NCBI GenBank assembly: GCA_018296165.2
Contig: JACKQL020000058.1
Coordinates: forward strand, 124,001-188,000
Length of the DNA: 64,000 nucleotides
Direction: 5' to 3'
Source of the DNA: Termitomyces sp. T153
Lineage: Eukaryota > Basidiomycota > Agaricomycetes > Agaricales > Lyophyllaceae
Shown: one piece after another, positions 21,979-35,917 of the stretch
How positions within the stretch are numbered: the first letter of the stretch is position 1
Layout of the letters: every line of letters begins with the position of its first letter
Notes under the pieces: model-generated
The model's input: only the letters and a program-made list of their open reading frames with translations
Told to the model about the DNA's origin: nothing
The model's database searches: none
Translations under genes and position numbers: made by a program

Positions 21979-23563
21979 AATCTCCACCGTTCTCCCCCCA
22001 GCTGCATCTGTTCCCTCGTGCAACTTCGATCTATTTGTGACTTTGTCTTTCCTTTTCTTGATTTGGACAGCCACCCATCTGCTTGCATCCCCAGCGTGGT
22101 TCGCTTCCTTCTTCAGTCCTCATCCTCTCCGAATCTCTCTCTATCTCCATCTTTGTATACGTTTGGTCACGCTTCATCCCAGGCTCCCGCTATCTGTACA
22201 ATTTTTCTTCCCTCAAAACCATTCCTTCATCCATGATTCCTTCATCCATGTATCAACTGACATCTGTTTTCCTTATTGTTATTCCTATGGTCTGCATATC
22301 TGCTCCGTCCTAGTTATCACCATACTCTTTTTCTGCTTGATTCGTTATGTTTTTGCTATCTTTTGTTATGAATTTGTGTACTCAAGCTTTCTGAAAATGA
22401 TGTACTAATACTGGCCAAGAATAGGATTTGTGTACTTGATTGTTTTTGTATTGGTGGCATATAATAGACTAATATATCATTTCCTTTTTTGTTGGTGAAG
22501 GGAAGATTGGTGACGACATGAGGCTTCCTTCGGGCCGAACTGCCAACAAAGAAGTATCTGAACTTGAGATGATCCGAGAGTTGCTGATGTAATTTTGTTA
22601 TCGAACAACTCAATCTGCCCTTTTCCTCAAATTTTCCTACCATTACAAGCGCTATATGTTGCTGGATATTGTGACTGTTCTACTACGCCCTTAGGATATA
22701 GATCCCGGACCATGTTAGGCTATCTCAAATGTCATCTAGTGGTGTCTCTCTGCAATGACTTGGAGTTGACTCGTGGTCGTACTCGGTACTCTCTACGCCT
22801 TTTTCACTATGTCATCGAACATTTTGTAAACTTTGTTCTTTGTGTCGATTAGTACACCAATTACGACACTTTGAGGTCTGAAGGATTAATCAGAGGTCGT
22901 TATTAAAAGCTCGTAAGGGTACGTTGGCTAATATTCTGGAATACTGTATCCGAAACGAAAGAACCCCAAATCGAGTCGCACTAGCTCGGAGTTCTAGCGT
23001 ACCTGTCATTTTTGTCCGTCTCCGGCTTTTCAATGTGACGATCGCCAGGAATAGATAATCCCCTTATGTATGAATGATTCGCCATGCGCTCACTTCAAAT
23101 TTTACCCATCGCATGGAACTCCAAGCTCATCGAGACCCCGGCAAACGTTGCCTGTACACACGTGTGTAGTCTCATTTCAGCGTCTAAATCAAGCCGTCAA
23201 AATCTTCTAATTCATAAACTCTGTGTCCAGGCCAAACTGTCTGTCTGCTAAAGCGTACAGCTATATCATATGGAGACTAAATTTAGCTTCATACCTTGTT
23301 TCTAGGGTTAGTAATTTTATAGCATCCGCCCAACTCGTGACTTTCGCTCCCTCGGTTCATCGGATAGGAACGAGGCAGAAGAAAAAATGTATTGCGGTTC
23401 ATCGTGTACTACGCACATGTGGTGATGAGCGCGAGTATCGCCAGATTCAAGAAGCCTGAGGACATGTGACCGTGATTCTCGACGCGAAACCCGTTCCGCA
23501 ATTCATCCCGTGCCTCCATTCGACGGACTTCCAGCTGCTCCTAGCCCTCTGATCTTCTCAACC
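21979..23563. other. Long intergenic region
   Basis: The first 450 bp are T-rich, pyrimidine-biased and presumably the 3-prime UTR of the membrane protein. The rest has normal CG content and no recognisable gene, RNA or repeat. Confidence 0.5.
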
Positions 23564-26430
23564 ATGAAGATCATAGTTGGCATTCAGGCCCTTTCTGTCA
23601 TCACGGCGACATATGCCTGCGCCCACGACCATGATCACTCCTATACTCATCGCTCGAATGTGCCCCTTACCCTCACCCCTCCCTCGCGTCCTCTCGAATG
23701 GGGTGACATCAACATCATCCATACCACGGATTCACACGGATGGCTGCTCGGCCACCAGAAGACATCCTTCCCTGAACCCAACTACAGGTGAGTGAATAGG
23801 GGCAGACCTAAAGTTGGGGGTTAGACGCACCATTTAACAGTGGTGACTTTGGAGAGTTCGCGTCGTTTGTTGCTCACATGAAAGAACTTGCTCTCGTAAG
23901 CCAATCTTGTTGGCATTGCCCTTAAAATTGACCAATACGCGTGATCAAATTAGAAAAAGGACGTTGACCTGTTGTTGGTCGATTCAGGCGATCTTCATGA
24001 CGGTGAGAAAGGAGAAGCGCCTCTTTCTTTGCCTTCGCTTACAAATCGCTATTCCAGGTACTGGGTTGACTGATGGATTCCCTCCCGGTGGTGTCGACGC
24101 TCACGACGTGCGTAATGCCATGCATAATCGAATGGAATAGCTAACGCATTTTTTAACTCTCAGGCGAACAAATTCTTCTCCCAATTGCCATATGATCTGC
24201 TCACCATAGGCAAGTACGTCATGCTGTTCAACGTCTCTCTCTGCCGGTAACTAATTCATACGATTTCAGTCATGAACTGTATATCTACGCAAACGCGTTA
24301 GATATGTGAGTCATGCAACTACTGATTGCCGATCATCTGCCTATAGTATCCACCAGGCATTTGAACTTTGCTCCAAAGTTTAAAGGACGTTACCTTTCCT
24401 CTAATGTGAACATTACACTTCTCGATGAGCATGGCAACAATGTTAGCATCCCCGTCGGTGGTACGTATATTTTTTTGACCATTTCACCTGGAGCATAGCA
24501 TTGACGACTGTACTGAAGAGCGCTTCGCTAAGTTCAAGACTCGCAAGTACGTGTAACCCTCTGTGCTTGAACGTCGTGATTCTGACATACCTTTGCAGAG
24601 GTCGCCAGATTACATCTGTGGGCGTCCTCTACGATTTCACTGATAACGCCGCCAACACCACCGTGCAAAAGGTGGAAGACATGGTCAAGGAACAATGGGT
24701 ACGGACGACTAGAACCTACTGTTCTTCCCTTAGGATGCTGATCTCTACGGCCCAGTTTGCTGAAGCTATCGAGGAAGAGCCAGACTTGTTCCTGCTTGTT
24801 GGGTAAGTTTTGCCATGACATACTAATTTTTTCCTACTGCTGACTACCTTCTAAGTCACATGCCCGTCCAAAGGGACGACTGTGCGTCTCTCGTGCGGCT
24901 TGTTGTACTTGCGATACTGAAAAGAACTCAGGGCCCCTTGTGTTCAACGCCGTTCGCGCTGTGCATCCCTACACGCCTATCCTCATTTTCGGTGGTATAT
25001 ATAGCGTCTTTCAAAGGGTGAATCTATACTAATGTACATAGGCCACACCCACATTCGTGACTGCGGTACGTCAATCACTTCGTCGGCCGGCGCATCTTAA
25101 CAACGTTAGTGTAGTGCAATTGGATGGTCGTTCTATGTCACTTGAGAGTGGACGCTATATGGAGACCGTTGGTATGAACTTGTCATTCATCTATAGACTG
25201 ATCACTAACCTTTTCGATTTGGTGTAGGTTGGATGTGTATGTCGGAAACTCTTCCTGTGACATCTACCTGCTGAACGTTGCTTTGTATTCAGCTGCGAAA
25301 CTGGATAATCATAGCAAGAACAAGAACTCCAAATCAAAACCTAAAGATATCAAATTTTCCCGCAGGTACTTGGATCCTAACCGCGTGACCTACGAGGTGA
25401 TGTCTTTCACCTATTTTACTATTTCCGGTTCTAACATGTTGGAAAGTATCACACAAGAAAGGACAAAACCGAGTTCGATACTGAGTCCGGAATGTCGATC
25501 ACCACGGGACTCAAGGCATTAGCGGCCGCCTTCGACCTTGACTTCTTGTTTGGAACTGCCCCGCACGATTTCACCATCAATCGGTACGTGATCCAGTCTG
25601 GCTCTCTTCCTCACTTATATGCGTAACAGGGATCCTTACCCATCTGAGGGTTCGTCACTGAGCCTCTTTGCAGCAGATGTGAGTTCTAATCCGAGTTAGC
25701 TTTTTCAGTTTCGCTCTAATGTCAATTCATCTTCCCAAAGGCCCTCCCTGTTGCTCTTATCGTCAATAATAGCCGTGCTTCGATTCCTAACTTGATCATC
25801 ACCAATTCCGGCTCCCAGCGATTCGCTATCTACGCTGGCCCTTTCACCAAGAACGACCAACTCACTGCATCCCCCTTTACTGATCAATTCTTGTTCATCC
25901 CTGACATCAAGCTTTCCGTAGCAAATGCAGTGTTGGCTTCCCTCAACAATGCCGGTGCTGAAAACAGGAGAAGCTTGATTCAAGGCAGAGAAGCGACTGA
26001 ATATGGATTGGACTCCGTCGATAAGAGATACAAGGAGTGGCTCCGGGATATGGACAGGCGGCACGGTGTCGACAGGCGCGCCGCCCAGAACCTTACTCTT
26101 GGTTATGTCACAACAGATGTAAGTCTATCTCTTTCTTGCTCGAAATGCTCATCTCACTTGACATAGTCTTGCCCTGGCGTCGGTGACGATACGCTCCATG
26201 CTCCTCTGCCCTTCTTTGACGTGCCTGATTTCATTGCTTCCAACCCCCCTGCTGTTTCCGACGATACCCCCATCGACTTGGTCTTTGTTGACTTCATCGA
26301 GTCACAATTGATCGGAATTCTTAATACTCTCCAGACGGATAAAGTCTATACCACAGCAGATGCTGTCCTTTATACCCCCGTACTTGCAAACGAAGCTCTT
26401 GGGATTTATGCTCAGTCAGCTTGGAATTGA
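23564..26430 (+). CDS. Secreted metallophosphatase of the 5-prime-nucleotidase family
   Basis: ATG 23564 (context ACCATGA) starts [20 protein letters not shown], a signal peptide, so the enzyme should enter the secretory route. Metallophosphoesterase motifs appear in order across small exons: IHTTDSHGW (DxH), [11 protein letters not shown] (GDxxD type), LTIGNHELY (GNHE) and [11 protein letters not shown] (GHTH). The second half has [14 protein letters not shown] and ends near IYAQSAWN. Hand splicing of about a dozen short introns gives an uninterrupted protein of roughly 650 residues; some junctions need an AG further downstream, for example in [12 protein letters not shown]. The layout corresponds to yeast YHR202W-type proteins and fungal 5-prime-nucleotidases/UDP-sugar hydrolases: extracellular or vacuolar phosphate release from nucleotides is the likely role, exact substrate unknown. 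Confidence 0.9.
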
Positions 26431-27366
26431 ACGGAATTCACATAAAACCATTAATAAAATAACTTGTTCGTGGTTTCATGATGCAGCATCATGGGTTTAA
26501 ATGTACTGTATTGACACTCATTCATCCCTGTCGATCGTAGGGCGTGCTCTTTCCTGGAAATGATCATAGAGTTTGTGCAATAAATCAAAGAACTATCCCT
26601 CGAGATGACTATCTCTCTACGAACGAAGGGTCCACGAGTCTGGATCTAGTATGTGCATTAAGAATGTGAAGCCGAAATATCAGTGTCCAAACACGATTCA
26701 ATCCCTCGGGCTGCGAGTTGCTGATATTTCTGACGATATATCTGTAAAAGTCTACATGTGAAAGGTATTAGTCTTCCTAGACTTTTGGTCTTTGCCCCAT
26801 GTCCCTATTTTTTGATCATGTCACTTGCAGTATCTCGCGGGTAACGTTCACGGGCCGCCAGGAATGTTTGCGAGTAAATCTTAGGGCCTATAGTTTTCAA
26901 AACGTATCCTGGATTTTTGACTGGCAGAGTAGTCGAGGCCTAGGCTTCCCAGTCATTTGTATGTAGTTTGAGAGTCTTGGCACAGTGTTCCAGGAAATGA
27001 TAACCATTAGCGCCTCACACTAGCATATGACACAATCATTGCATGACCATTGAAAATATTCTACGGAAATTTGAGATCCAGTCATAATCAGAATGGAATT
27101 TCAATATTCTTGATACTATTTGAGAATGTACTAGCTTGGACGTAGTCCCCGTACATTATAAAAATCAGGTTGTGATGGTGACCCTGGACTTTTCAGAACC
27201 AGATTGGAACATAGGACAGGGTTAACCACTTTCAATGTAATGAATGACCTTCAATCAAGTCGATGAGACACCAGACAAATAGTTAGTAACATTTTACAGT
27301 CAATTTAGACTCAACATCGAGTATTTATGTGCATTTCTGCAAAAAAAAAATTGAATCATATTTGAT
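26431..27366. other. Intergenic region, becoming AT-rich
   Basis: Contains AATAAAAT about 20 bp after the stop codon of the phosphatase gene, a possible polyadenylation signal. CG declines gradually to the right. No gene or RNA seen. Confidence 0.45.
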
Positions 27367-27619
27367 CATTGAGTTAGAATATCGAGGATTTAACTGAACG
27401 AAGTGAGGTTGGGTCTGGGACTTGGTAAGAGCTACAGGTCCGTGCCTTCATATATACATACACAAACTGAAGGGTTTACCCTATTTATGTAAGCAATTGG
27501 AAATGGGATTTGCACAAACGAGCTACAGTCCGTGCCTTTGGCACGGGCCTGTAGCTCTTGCTAAGTTCCAAACCCAACCTCACTTTGTTTGGTTAGGTCC
27601 TTGATATTCTAACTCAATG
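27367..27619. mobile_element. MITE with about 75-bp inverted arms and a strong hairpin
   Basis: The left arm (27,367-27,443) begins CATTGAGTTAGAATATCGAG and includes AAGTGAGGTTGGGT; the same sequence returns inverted at 27,545-27,619. The motif GAGCTACAG(G)TCCGTGCC occurs in the left arm, again at 27,520, and inverted at 27,541-27,557, so the centre can form the hairpin 27,520-27,557 with a TTT loop. Size 253 bp, no coding capacity. Related single arms lie to the right (see findings). Confidence 0.8.
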
Positions 27620-30600
27620 CTGAGATGCAGATCCAACCTCACTATGTCTGGTCAGGTCTTTGTATTTTGTCAACTCCTTTCTTTTTTAAATCAATTTGTT
27701 GATAGTCCTGCCATTGTCAATGTCAGCAAATGTAAATCTTTACTATGATTTCAATTATATTTCACTCAGTCAAATAAACTTTCCTTTGGAGTTTTCCATT
27801 ATTTTTAACATAATGCTGATATCCAGACTAAACCTCACTTCACTTGGTTAGGTTTTTAATATACCAACTCTTCCAAGTGATTATCATTCAATAGATCATC
27901 TTTAATATACTTGAAAATTTATAATCATTAATGAATCAAAGTCTCCTCCACCTTCTGTCCCCTTTTTACTCATACACTTTGAAGAACATGTTTGACAATT
28001 TTTGACACCAAAATATACTAAAGAGAAGAAAATTAGGGAAAATAGCCTGAGTAACAAGATATCTATAATCTCATTTATAGTATCACTAAGTGGTACTAAT
28101 ACTTAGCAATAAGACTTTTGACTTGATTCTTTTTTAAAATCCCTTTTCAATACTCTATCTAATCAGGATTTATCGCACATTACACATCTGTTTTCTTCAA
28201 TTCAATATATCTGACCATACAATCATTTAATCACAAACCATACACCTTTGAATCAGAAACCCTGTGGATCCTCAGAAACAGGACCTAGCCTATAGCTATC
28301 AGCAATCCTATCTATCAAATACATATATAGTGGTGAGCAAAAATCCTCCTGTTCCAGTCCCTTGACAAACATTTTATATGAATACTGCCTTATGACATTT
28401 TTTCCATCTCAAAGCAACCTTCATTGCTCTCTTCACAAATGGTTCCATTAGCATAATAAATTAAACCCACTATCCTTTTCTAGAAGCTGTCATAATGTAG
28501 TCAAACATCCATTGAGAGCAAGAAAGGTTGGAAATGATCAGGAATAAGTTGATTCTAAAGTATATTTACTGTAAAACTATAAGAATACTCTGATGTTATC
28601 TGTTGCCACCTAGCTGCCATGCAGGAAACACAACAACTAGTAGTTTCACAAATATAGTATGAACAAACAGATTTAGTAAATGAGGGTTGCAAGTCAAGCT
28701 AGGTCTGCACTAGAGGTAGCAAAGAGAGCATTAGCAACAAGGACAATAACAAAATGAAATTAGCCATAGGTGCTAGTGCTGAAGATAAACTTGGTCAAGT
28801 AGTACCCTAAGCTGGTACTGGCTGAACAAAACAATGAGAGCACTAACTCAATAGAGAGGGCACTAGAGTAAGAGACAATGCTTTAGAGTTGCTAGACTTA
28901 GATCTGAAGTCTGGGGCTAAGAACAAGGTGCAATTATTTGATGGTAGTATAGAAAACATGGTGGTATATATAAAAAGTAAAGGTAATGAATCTAAAAGGA
29001 GTCAATAATAGTAAAAAGGAGTGCTAGCAACATAGGCAAGTCAGAAGAAATGGCTGAGGCAAGTCAATATCCAAAAGTGTAGCTAATTCAACATCTGGAA
29101 TGACAGCCAGTATGCCAGTCACTAGAGTGGCATGTATTACAGAAATAAGTCCAAATCAAGAAATAATGAAACTATAGTAATAATACAAGAAAAAAAAATA
29201 TTGTCAGGGACCTTGCTAGGAGAGGTATCTGGGTCAGCCAGTGGGAGGTCTAAACCACATGTGACAAAGTCACATGATCATTACATCACATAGAAACCAG
29301 GAAATCTGGAAGTTTGCCAAAACATAAAAAAACTCGGAAATCTGTACTCAGCAAGAATAGGGTCTTATCAACATACTTTCAAGTCTGAACACTCACTTTA
29401 AAATCAGAAAGCCAGCATACAGCTATCAGCACTCCAGTCCAAGTATAGCCTCACTCAGTTTGGTTAAGAATTTGATTTTACAATTCAATGTTGGTACCAC
29501 CTAACATCACAGAATAACTTCCAAGTCAGAGGCTATTAGCAATCAAACTCAAGTCAAATTTAAAGTCAAAACATACCATATGTCATAAACCTTTAAAACT
29601 CCATTAGGGCAAATATCAGTCCTTCTAAAGAATTAGTAGAAGCTTTCAAGAGTCAAAGAAACATCTTATACCATTTCTTTGGCTATTATTCATTGTTCTG
29701 AACTTTCTTTAACAAGAAATACATGCATGGAACATGTTTCTTCCTCAAAAAACAGCCAAAAGTGTTGCTTGATGAGGTACATTAAAAGACAGTGTATTTC
29801 ACATTATTCATGCTTGAGAAAGGCTGAAAATAGTTAAATATTGCCTTAAATATTGAAAACACAGCCACTTTTCCAGAAGTCATTCCATATATTATGAAGA
29901 TGGTTGTGGAAATGTTGTTGCATGTCAAGAGCATGTACTGTGCCCTGCTTGGTTGTTCTGAAGAGAAAGGGAAAGAGCAAGCAAGCAAAGTATAGCACAA
30001 TATACACACATCAAGTTTTGCAATGATACAGTAATAGCAATAAACAGTTCCTTTGATGCACACAATGAAGGTACACACATCAAATTCAACAACATATAGA
30101 GATAAAACATAGACAACTGATGAGGTTGCACACATTAGATCAGGTTTAGTGATCTTAACATACACAAAAGAGGAATTTGAAATAGATGAACAAAGACCAA
30201 GCAATTTCACAAAAGTAAGCAACAAATGTCAATCATGTAACATAACTAAGTTTTAAGACACTTACTTGTTGATATTAAGGATGAGAGATGGAAGGATAGA
30301 GTAGTAGTTCAAGCATTTTGCACATCCCAAATCATGACAACTGTTAAAGGCAAAGGACAAGGGAGAACAAGAAGAATTGGTATTCTCCATACATAGCATA
30401 ATTTCAGTGAAAGACCTTCCACATCTCAATGTTAAAGACAAGTAAGGAAGATACAATAATCACAGGCTATTTCACCAATATATAACAGATCCAGATGGCA
30501 GGAACAAAGTTTAAATTCTTCAAGCAATCAATTAAACTGACTGGATTATATACAATGGAGTTCTGAGACACTATAGCTGCTGGCAAAGCAATTCCAAGAT

Positions 30601-33600
30601 TTACAATAGATTGGGGTTGTATAGATTTGAGATTTTTTTGTCTTAGAAAATGTTATTCACATGATCTCTATAATAATGTGATCTTGATTGTATGCATATA
30701 AGTATTGGATTCTGAGTAAGATCTGCTATTTGGAGCCTGCCATGCTTGAAATGACCCATACTCAATGGCAAGAGAAGTATTTGAATGATCATTCACAGAA
30801 GGACAACTTCAGAAATGGGGAAACATTAAAGGAGATGACAAACCATCAATGTGACCCACAGATATATGACACCAATTGATGAAGCATGTCAAAGAGAAAA
30901 ACATGTACCTTTTTGACAAAGATATTAACTCAAAGGGAACACTTGAAATGATGACATGAGCAAGATATTTAACAAAGATAATGTGGTAAACTACTTAAAA
31001 GGAAGGTCATGGGTGTCAGAAAACAGTAAGCACTTCTGTTACCATATCTCAAATGATATCAAAACCAAAGGAAAATAAATGTGGAAGATTGCAATACTGA
31101 TATATACAGCATTGAAAGGTTGGCTCCACATGTATTGAGGGTTGGAAACATTGTTCTGGTGGAACTGTCATTTGTCATTGTACTGCTGAAGGGACAAGCA
31201 TTCAATATACTTGCAGTGTTGAAATCATTGACACACCTTGACAACATGTTTAGACAGGTCAGTGTATGATTTGACTACAGGAAAACAATGTAATGAACTG
31301 TTGAACAGAAGTGATGTGTTCAATCAAGAGTCATGACAGAAGTCACATTGAAGAGGAAAGTGATGACTTGGGAAATTCAAGAAAGAAACAAGATTCATGA
31401 GGAAGATAATAGCCACAAAGAAGAAATGCAGATGGAGTAGGAAAAATAAAGAGGACAAATGACAATAGCCATAATTGAATGATTACATAAACTTAAGAAT
31501 TCTTATTTAGTAGAAGAGATAACAAACTGGTTTTTCCAGGGATATACTTGAATTTAAACAGAACATAAGGTTTATAATTAGATAAACATTAAGTTCTAGG
31601 CAGTGCATGTGGATGAGATTACAAGGAAAGCATTAAGTAAATGAAGAGTAATAAAATACATATATTAAATAATTTTGGACATAAATAATATACTAGGATT
31701 GAGTAAACTGAGGGAATTCTGAGCAGACTCATGTGGATGATATCACATTAATCACAACAACATGATGAAGGGTAAGATGAAACACTATAATATAGAAACA
31801 ATACTATTGAAGGAGTTACATGAAACATATGTCAATGACAATTAAGCATGAAGTCTTCAAGTACATGAAGGAGTAAACATAAGAACAACAAACATATTGA
31901 GAATTGAGAACATGTCAGTCAGGGGAAATACAATTGAAAGGTCAGGAAAGGTCAAAGACATGCAATGAGCACTCCAAATGTAAACAATCCAAACATCCAA
32001 ACAAGTCAATAATTTTGAGGACAGCTTTAGGACAGGAGATGCATAAAGAGAACACACACACTAAAAATCACAAACAAATAAATACAAATAAATCAATAAT
32101 TTTGGTGACAAAAAACATGAGGAAAGACTTTGATCCATAAATAGATCTCAGAACCCAGATGGTGACCTTGGTGGATGGTGACTCTGTTACAGTCAAACTT
32201 GGCATAACCCATGGCTCCAATGTTGGAACCTGCAATTGACACCATCCTGTGACAATGTGAGGCCACTATCAACCCTGATATCATTGTCTCTTCAGTATTA
32301 ATACTAGATTTCCATTGTTCCACACATTGCCTCTGACCAAAGGACAATCCATTGTTACATTTCTTATATATACAGACATTTTCTATACCATTAATATACC
32401 ATTAATATGGTGTATACCCATTCATGCATTTGTTTTGCAAGTAATACTATATTATTGAACTCATTACCAGCTATCAGAACAGATATGAAGTACCATGATA
32501 GTTGTAACTCTGTGGCTATAGTAATTCTGATTGTAGTGACAACTAGGCACACATGCTTAGGATGGGGATGGTATTTGAATATCTCTGCACATTGAATGGT
32601 GCCATGTAATTATCAGCTGTATAGAGGTTATGGGCTATAGTACCAAAGACTATGGGGAGAGTATGTAGGAGCATGCACCAGCAGAACAAAGCAGAAATGG
32701 AGAACAACTTCAGAGGAATTTGTACCCACTGTATCAGAGACCTTCAGGGATGCACATTGTTTATAATCAGACAAAAGTGGTATTGGGGAGTCAGGCACAG
32801 CTTGCCTAACCTCAGGGCTTTGTAGAATTTCAGACTAGAATGTTGAAGCTTAGGCCAACAGCTATTGGATCACAGATAATAAGCTTTTCATGTAAGCAGC
32901 AGAGACCAGAATGTGGTACAGTCAGTTGTAGTGCAAGAGTTTGATCACCAGGTTATCCAGACACCAGTGCTGGAGCCTTCAAAAATGACCTAGAACCTAT
33001 GATACCCTAATAGAAACATGTAGAACCTCAGAATAGAAAACCCTTAACCCAGAACAGATTTATTCAGATGAAAGACCATATGGACAGAGCTTAATACTCT
33101 TTGCCTAGTGGTTCAGACACTTAGTACCCTATACTCTATAATAGCCTGATGGCTGAGTGTATATCATATTGGATGTTAGAAACTAGACTGTCACACCTGA
33201 TAGAATTAATAGATCAGTAAGTAAACAACCTCAATTAACATATAATTGACTGTGGCTACTGTATCTGATAGATTGGTAAGTAAACAACTATACAAGTTAC
33301 ATCAGTATGTGTGTCTGATCTGTGTGTACAATAGCAACTCACCCTCAGCTCAATGTATGATTAACCAAGGATATGGTGATGAACCTGCTATTTCCTGTAT
33401 ACAAATACAAAGAGTAGTAGATGATAGATACCAGAATCATTACAGCACTAATATCAATCTAAATGGGACAGGCTCCTTCTGTCTCTCTGGGCTTGCACAA
33501 GGCAACTGCTGATTCTGAGTTTGGAGAGAGGGTATTAAGAAGTACCATGCTTTGCTTCAAGTCAGGAAAATGCTAAATGAATAGAGTATATTTGTATATG

Positions 33601-33930
33601 GCAATGGGGCTGGAACATGGTGTGCAAAGTACAAAGTTTGGGGGTTCTATGGGTGAGTGCACACAGCTGCTTGGGGTGCCATACAGGCTAGGCCACACAG
33701 GCTAGGCCACACAGGCAAGATAGTCACACAGACAGAAAAGCCACACAGGCAAAACAGAAAATCCCAGCAGAGACCTTAGTACAATGGTGTAGCACCACAT
33801 AGAAGTTCCAAATCACACAGAAAAGCTACCTGAGCATGAACTTGCTTGTCTTTGATTACATGCAGAAGAGAAGAAATGTGGGTAGTCAAAACTTGTATTT
33901 GTTACACTATGGTATGGACTATATATGAGA
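27620..33930. other. Transposon block C, mostly unassigned relics
   Basis: Over 6 kb nearly lacking CG. I found only fragments: arm-like copies of the 27.4-kb MITE at about 27,633, 27,819 and 29,455, and a plus-strand frame at 31,081-31,269 (HVLRVGNIVLVELSFVIV, ILAVLKSLTHLDNMF) resembling a repeated Agaricomycete protein that I cannot name. A 147-residue minus frame at 29,782-30,225 has no recognisable content. The rest gives no gene, RNA or intact element. Confidence 0.5.
33681..33750 (+). repeat. Short tandem repeat (GGCTAGGCCACACA)
   Basis: Two to three exact copies followed by drifting ones with CCACACAGGC. Low-complexity array of about 70 bp within block C. Confidence 0.6.
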
Positions 33931-33949
33931 CTAAGCTAGTATGTCAAAG

Positions 33950-34065
33950 AGAAACCCATAATTGCCAATAACCCATAGTTTTTGGCCTCCAACCAATTTG
34001 GGTAGCATCATTAAATCCCCTATGATCAATGACCCATAAACTTGAAAGTTCATAACCCATACTTT
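33950..34065 (+). repeat. Cluster of ACCCATA motifs, probable subterminal repeats of a DDE transposon
   Basis: ACCCATA occurs four times here (about 33,955, 33,971, 34,030, 34,051). The same motif recurs twice at about 36,807-36,828 and once inverted (ATGGGTTA) near 36,853, on the far side of the transposase remnant. Clustered short repeats near ends are typical transposase-binding sites; that role is inferred. Confidence 0.45.
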
Positions 34066-34164
34066 ACCAAAAAATTATTGATTGCTTACAAAAAGATTTG
34101 AATCGTCTTGGCTGTATATCATTCAATGATGAATTACTGTAGAAAACTTTCTCTATTTTGTTCA

Positions 34165-35730
34165 TCATGCTTGAAGATCTATTAAAAGCAATCAAAGCAG
34201 GCATTTCTTGACTTAAATAAGAGCTCAAGACATGCAAAGATAATCTTCTTGCATGCCTTGCAAGGGAAGAGACATGGACTAGACCATGAAGGGAATCTGG
34301 TTGATGAGGAAGCAGTTATTGAGCTTCTTGAAAAGTCCTCTGATTATGAGCATGGGTTTGAAAAGTTGAATTCACACCAGAAGAGTCTTGTTGAAAGGCT
34401 TCTGGAGCTTGAAGGAGGTGGGGAGAAGGTTGTTGGTGATAAAAGAAAGCACACATCATGAAGGAATCAAATAAAATTTTCACCTCAATTGTGCATTAGG
34501 CCCTGAAAATAGAAAGATTGTGTCCAAAAAGGAGAAAAGCAAGAAAGAACAAGACTTCACAAAAAAAAGAGAATGCAACACTGAAGCAAAGAATTGAAAT
34601 TTTGGACTGGCTTCATAAGAATAGGAATAACTCAAGTTAAAGCCCAAAACAGCTGTACACTGGGACAAGCTCTATCCAAACCTTTGTCTCAAATAGCCCA
34701 CCATTTCAGCCTGGATTAAAGGTGAGAGCAATTATCATGAATAGTATGTGAAAGCATTGGAAAGGGGTCAGAATGGCTAGATCAATCAAAGAATAGAACT
34801 GGCTTGAAAGGCTTCAAAGCATCATGGAGAAGCTGTTTCTGCAGATCCAATAGATGTTGAATATGAACAGGAACATGTACAGGAGCTGATTGTGAAATAT
34901 GGTTACCCACTGAAAGACCTTTTCAATAGGGATGAGACTGGACTCTTTTGGCCATATGTTTATTCATCCATTGACAGGACATTTATGCTCAATCTGTTTC
35001 AGAATGCCACCAGACCATGGCTTCATGAACAAGCAAATGTCTGGTGTGAAAGGGGACAAAAAGTATTTGACCTTTGCATTTACAATGAATGCTGCTAGGA
35101 CTGAGAAGCTCCCTCCTTTGATCATTGGCAAGTTTGAATGTCCACAAGCTTTTGGAGGCAAATTCAGGGTCCAGCTTGGATTAAATTACAGAAGCAATGC
35201 CAAGGCCTAGATAACTACACAAATTTATCAGAATTGGCCCCATGACTGGGATGTCAAATTGCAACATGATGGGCATAAAATTCTACTGTTGCAGGACAAC
35301 TTCAGTGCTCACATTCCCCCTGATGACCTTAACAACATCTGTGTTAAGAACTTTGCACCTAATCTCACAGCTCACATTCAACCAGCTGATGCTGGTATCA
35401 TTTGTTGCTTCAAAGCTCATTTTTGTGCCAGCTTCATGAATTGGCCCATCAATCATATGACAGGGGCATCTCTCCCACTGATATATATAGCATCAATATT
35501 CTCAAAGCTATGCACCTTGCTGACAGAGAATGGAAAAAAGCTGATACTACAACAATCTGTAACTGTTGGAAGAAGTCCAGGATTCTCTTCAATATGCTTC
35601 TCAACCTCCATTCTGATTTGTTCACTGCTGCTCCAGCCATCCCTGTCTCATTCCTTCTGAACAATGAGACTGAAGTACTAAATGCTTTGTCTCATCTGGA
35701 ACAGATTTGTGTCCTTCATCAAAGTAACTA
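34165..35730 (+). mobile_element. Pogo/CENP-B-type (Tc1-mariner) transposase remnant
   Basis: Plus strand, in several frames. A helix-turn-helix piece, TLKQRIEILDWLHKNRNNSS, lies near 34,580. The DDE_1 catalytic core follows: LFNRDETGLFWP (first Asp) near 34,920, KLPPLIIGKFECPQAF near 35,110, LLQDNFSAHIPPDDL (second Asp) near 35,285, and IQPADAGIICCFKAHF (third Asp) near 35,380. Spacing matches cut-and-paste transposases of the Fot1/pogo/Tigger group. Multiple stops and frameshifts show it is inactive. Its terminal repeats may be the ACCCATA clusters on both sides. Confidence 0.85.
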
Positions 35731-35917
35731 AATGGATATCAATAATCCACTCAACCCTGCAGATGAGGACAGGATGTATGGCCATGGCACAGAGGAGGAG
35801 ATTGAGGAGGAGATCTATAGAGTAGTTGTGGAACAACACCATGCAGAGGAGGAGATGGACAAGGGTAACAACAAAGGAAGCAATAAACCATCATGCCAAG
35901 AAGCACTTTCTGCCAGC

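Noticed and set aside
22356..22643. A 95-codon minus-strand frame downstream of the seven-TM gene
   Set aside because: Low-complexity, T-rich plus strand typical of a 3-prime UTR; no motif.
29782..30225. A 147-codon minus-strand frame in transposon block C
   Set aside because: Cys/Val/Tyr-rich, from repeated CACACAT-type DNA; no recognisable protein and inside CG-depleted sequence.
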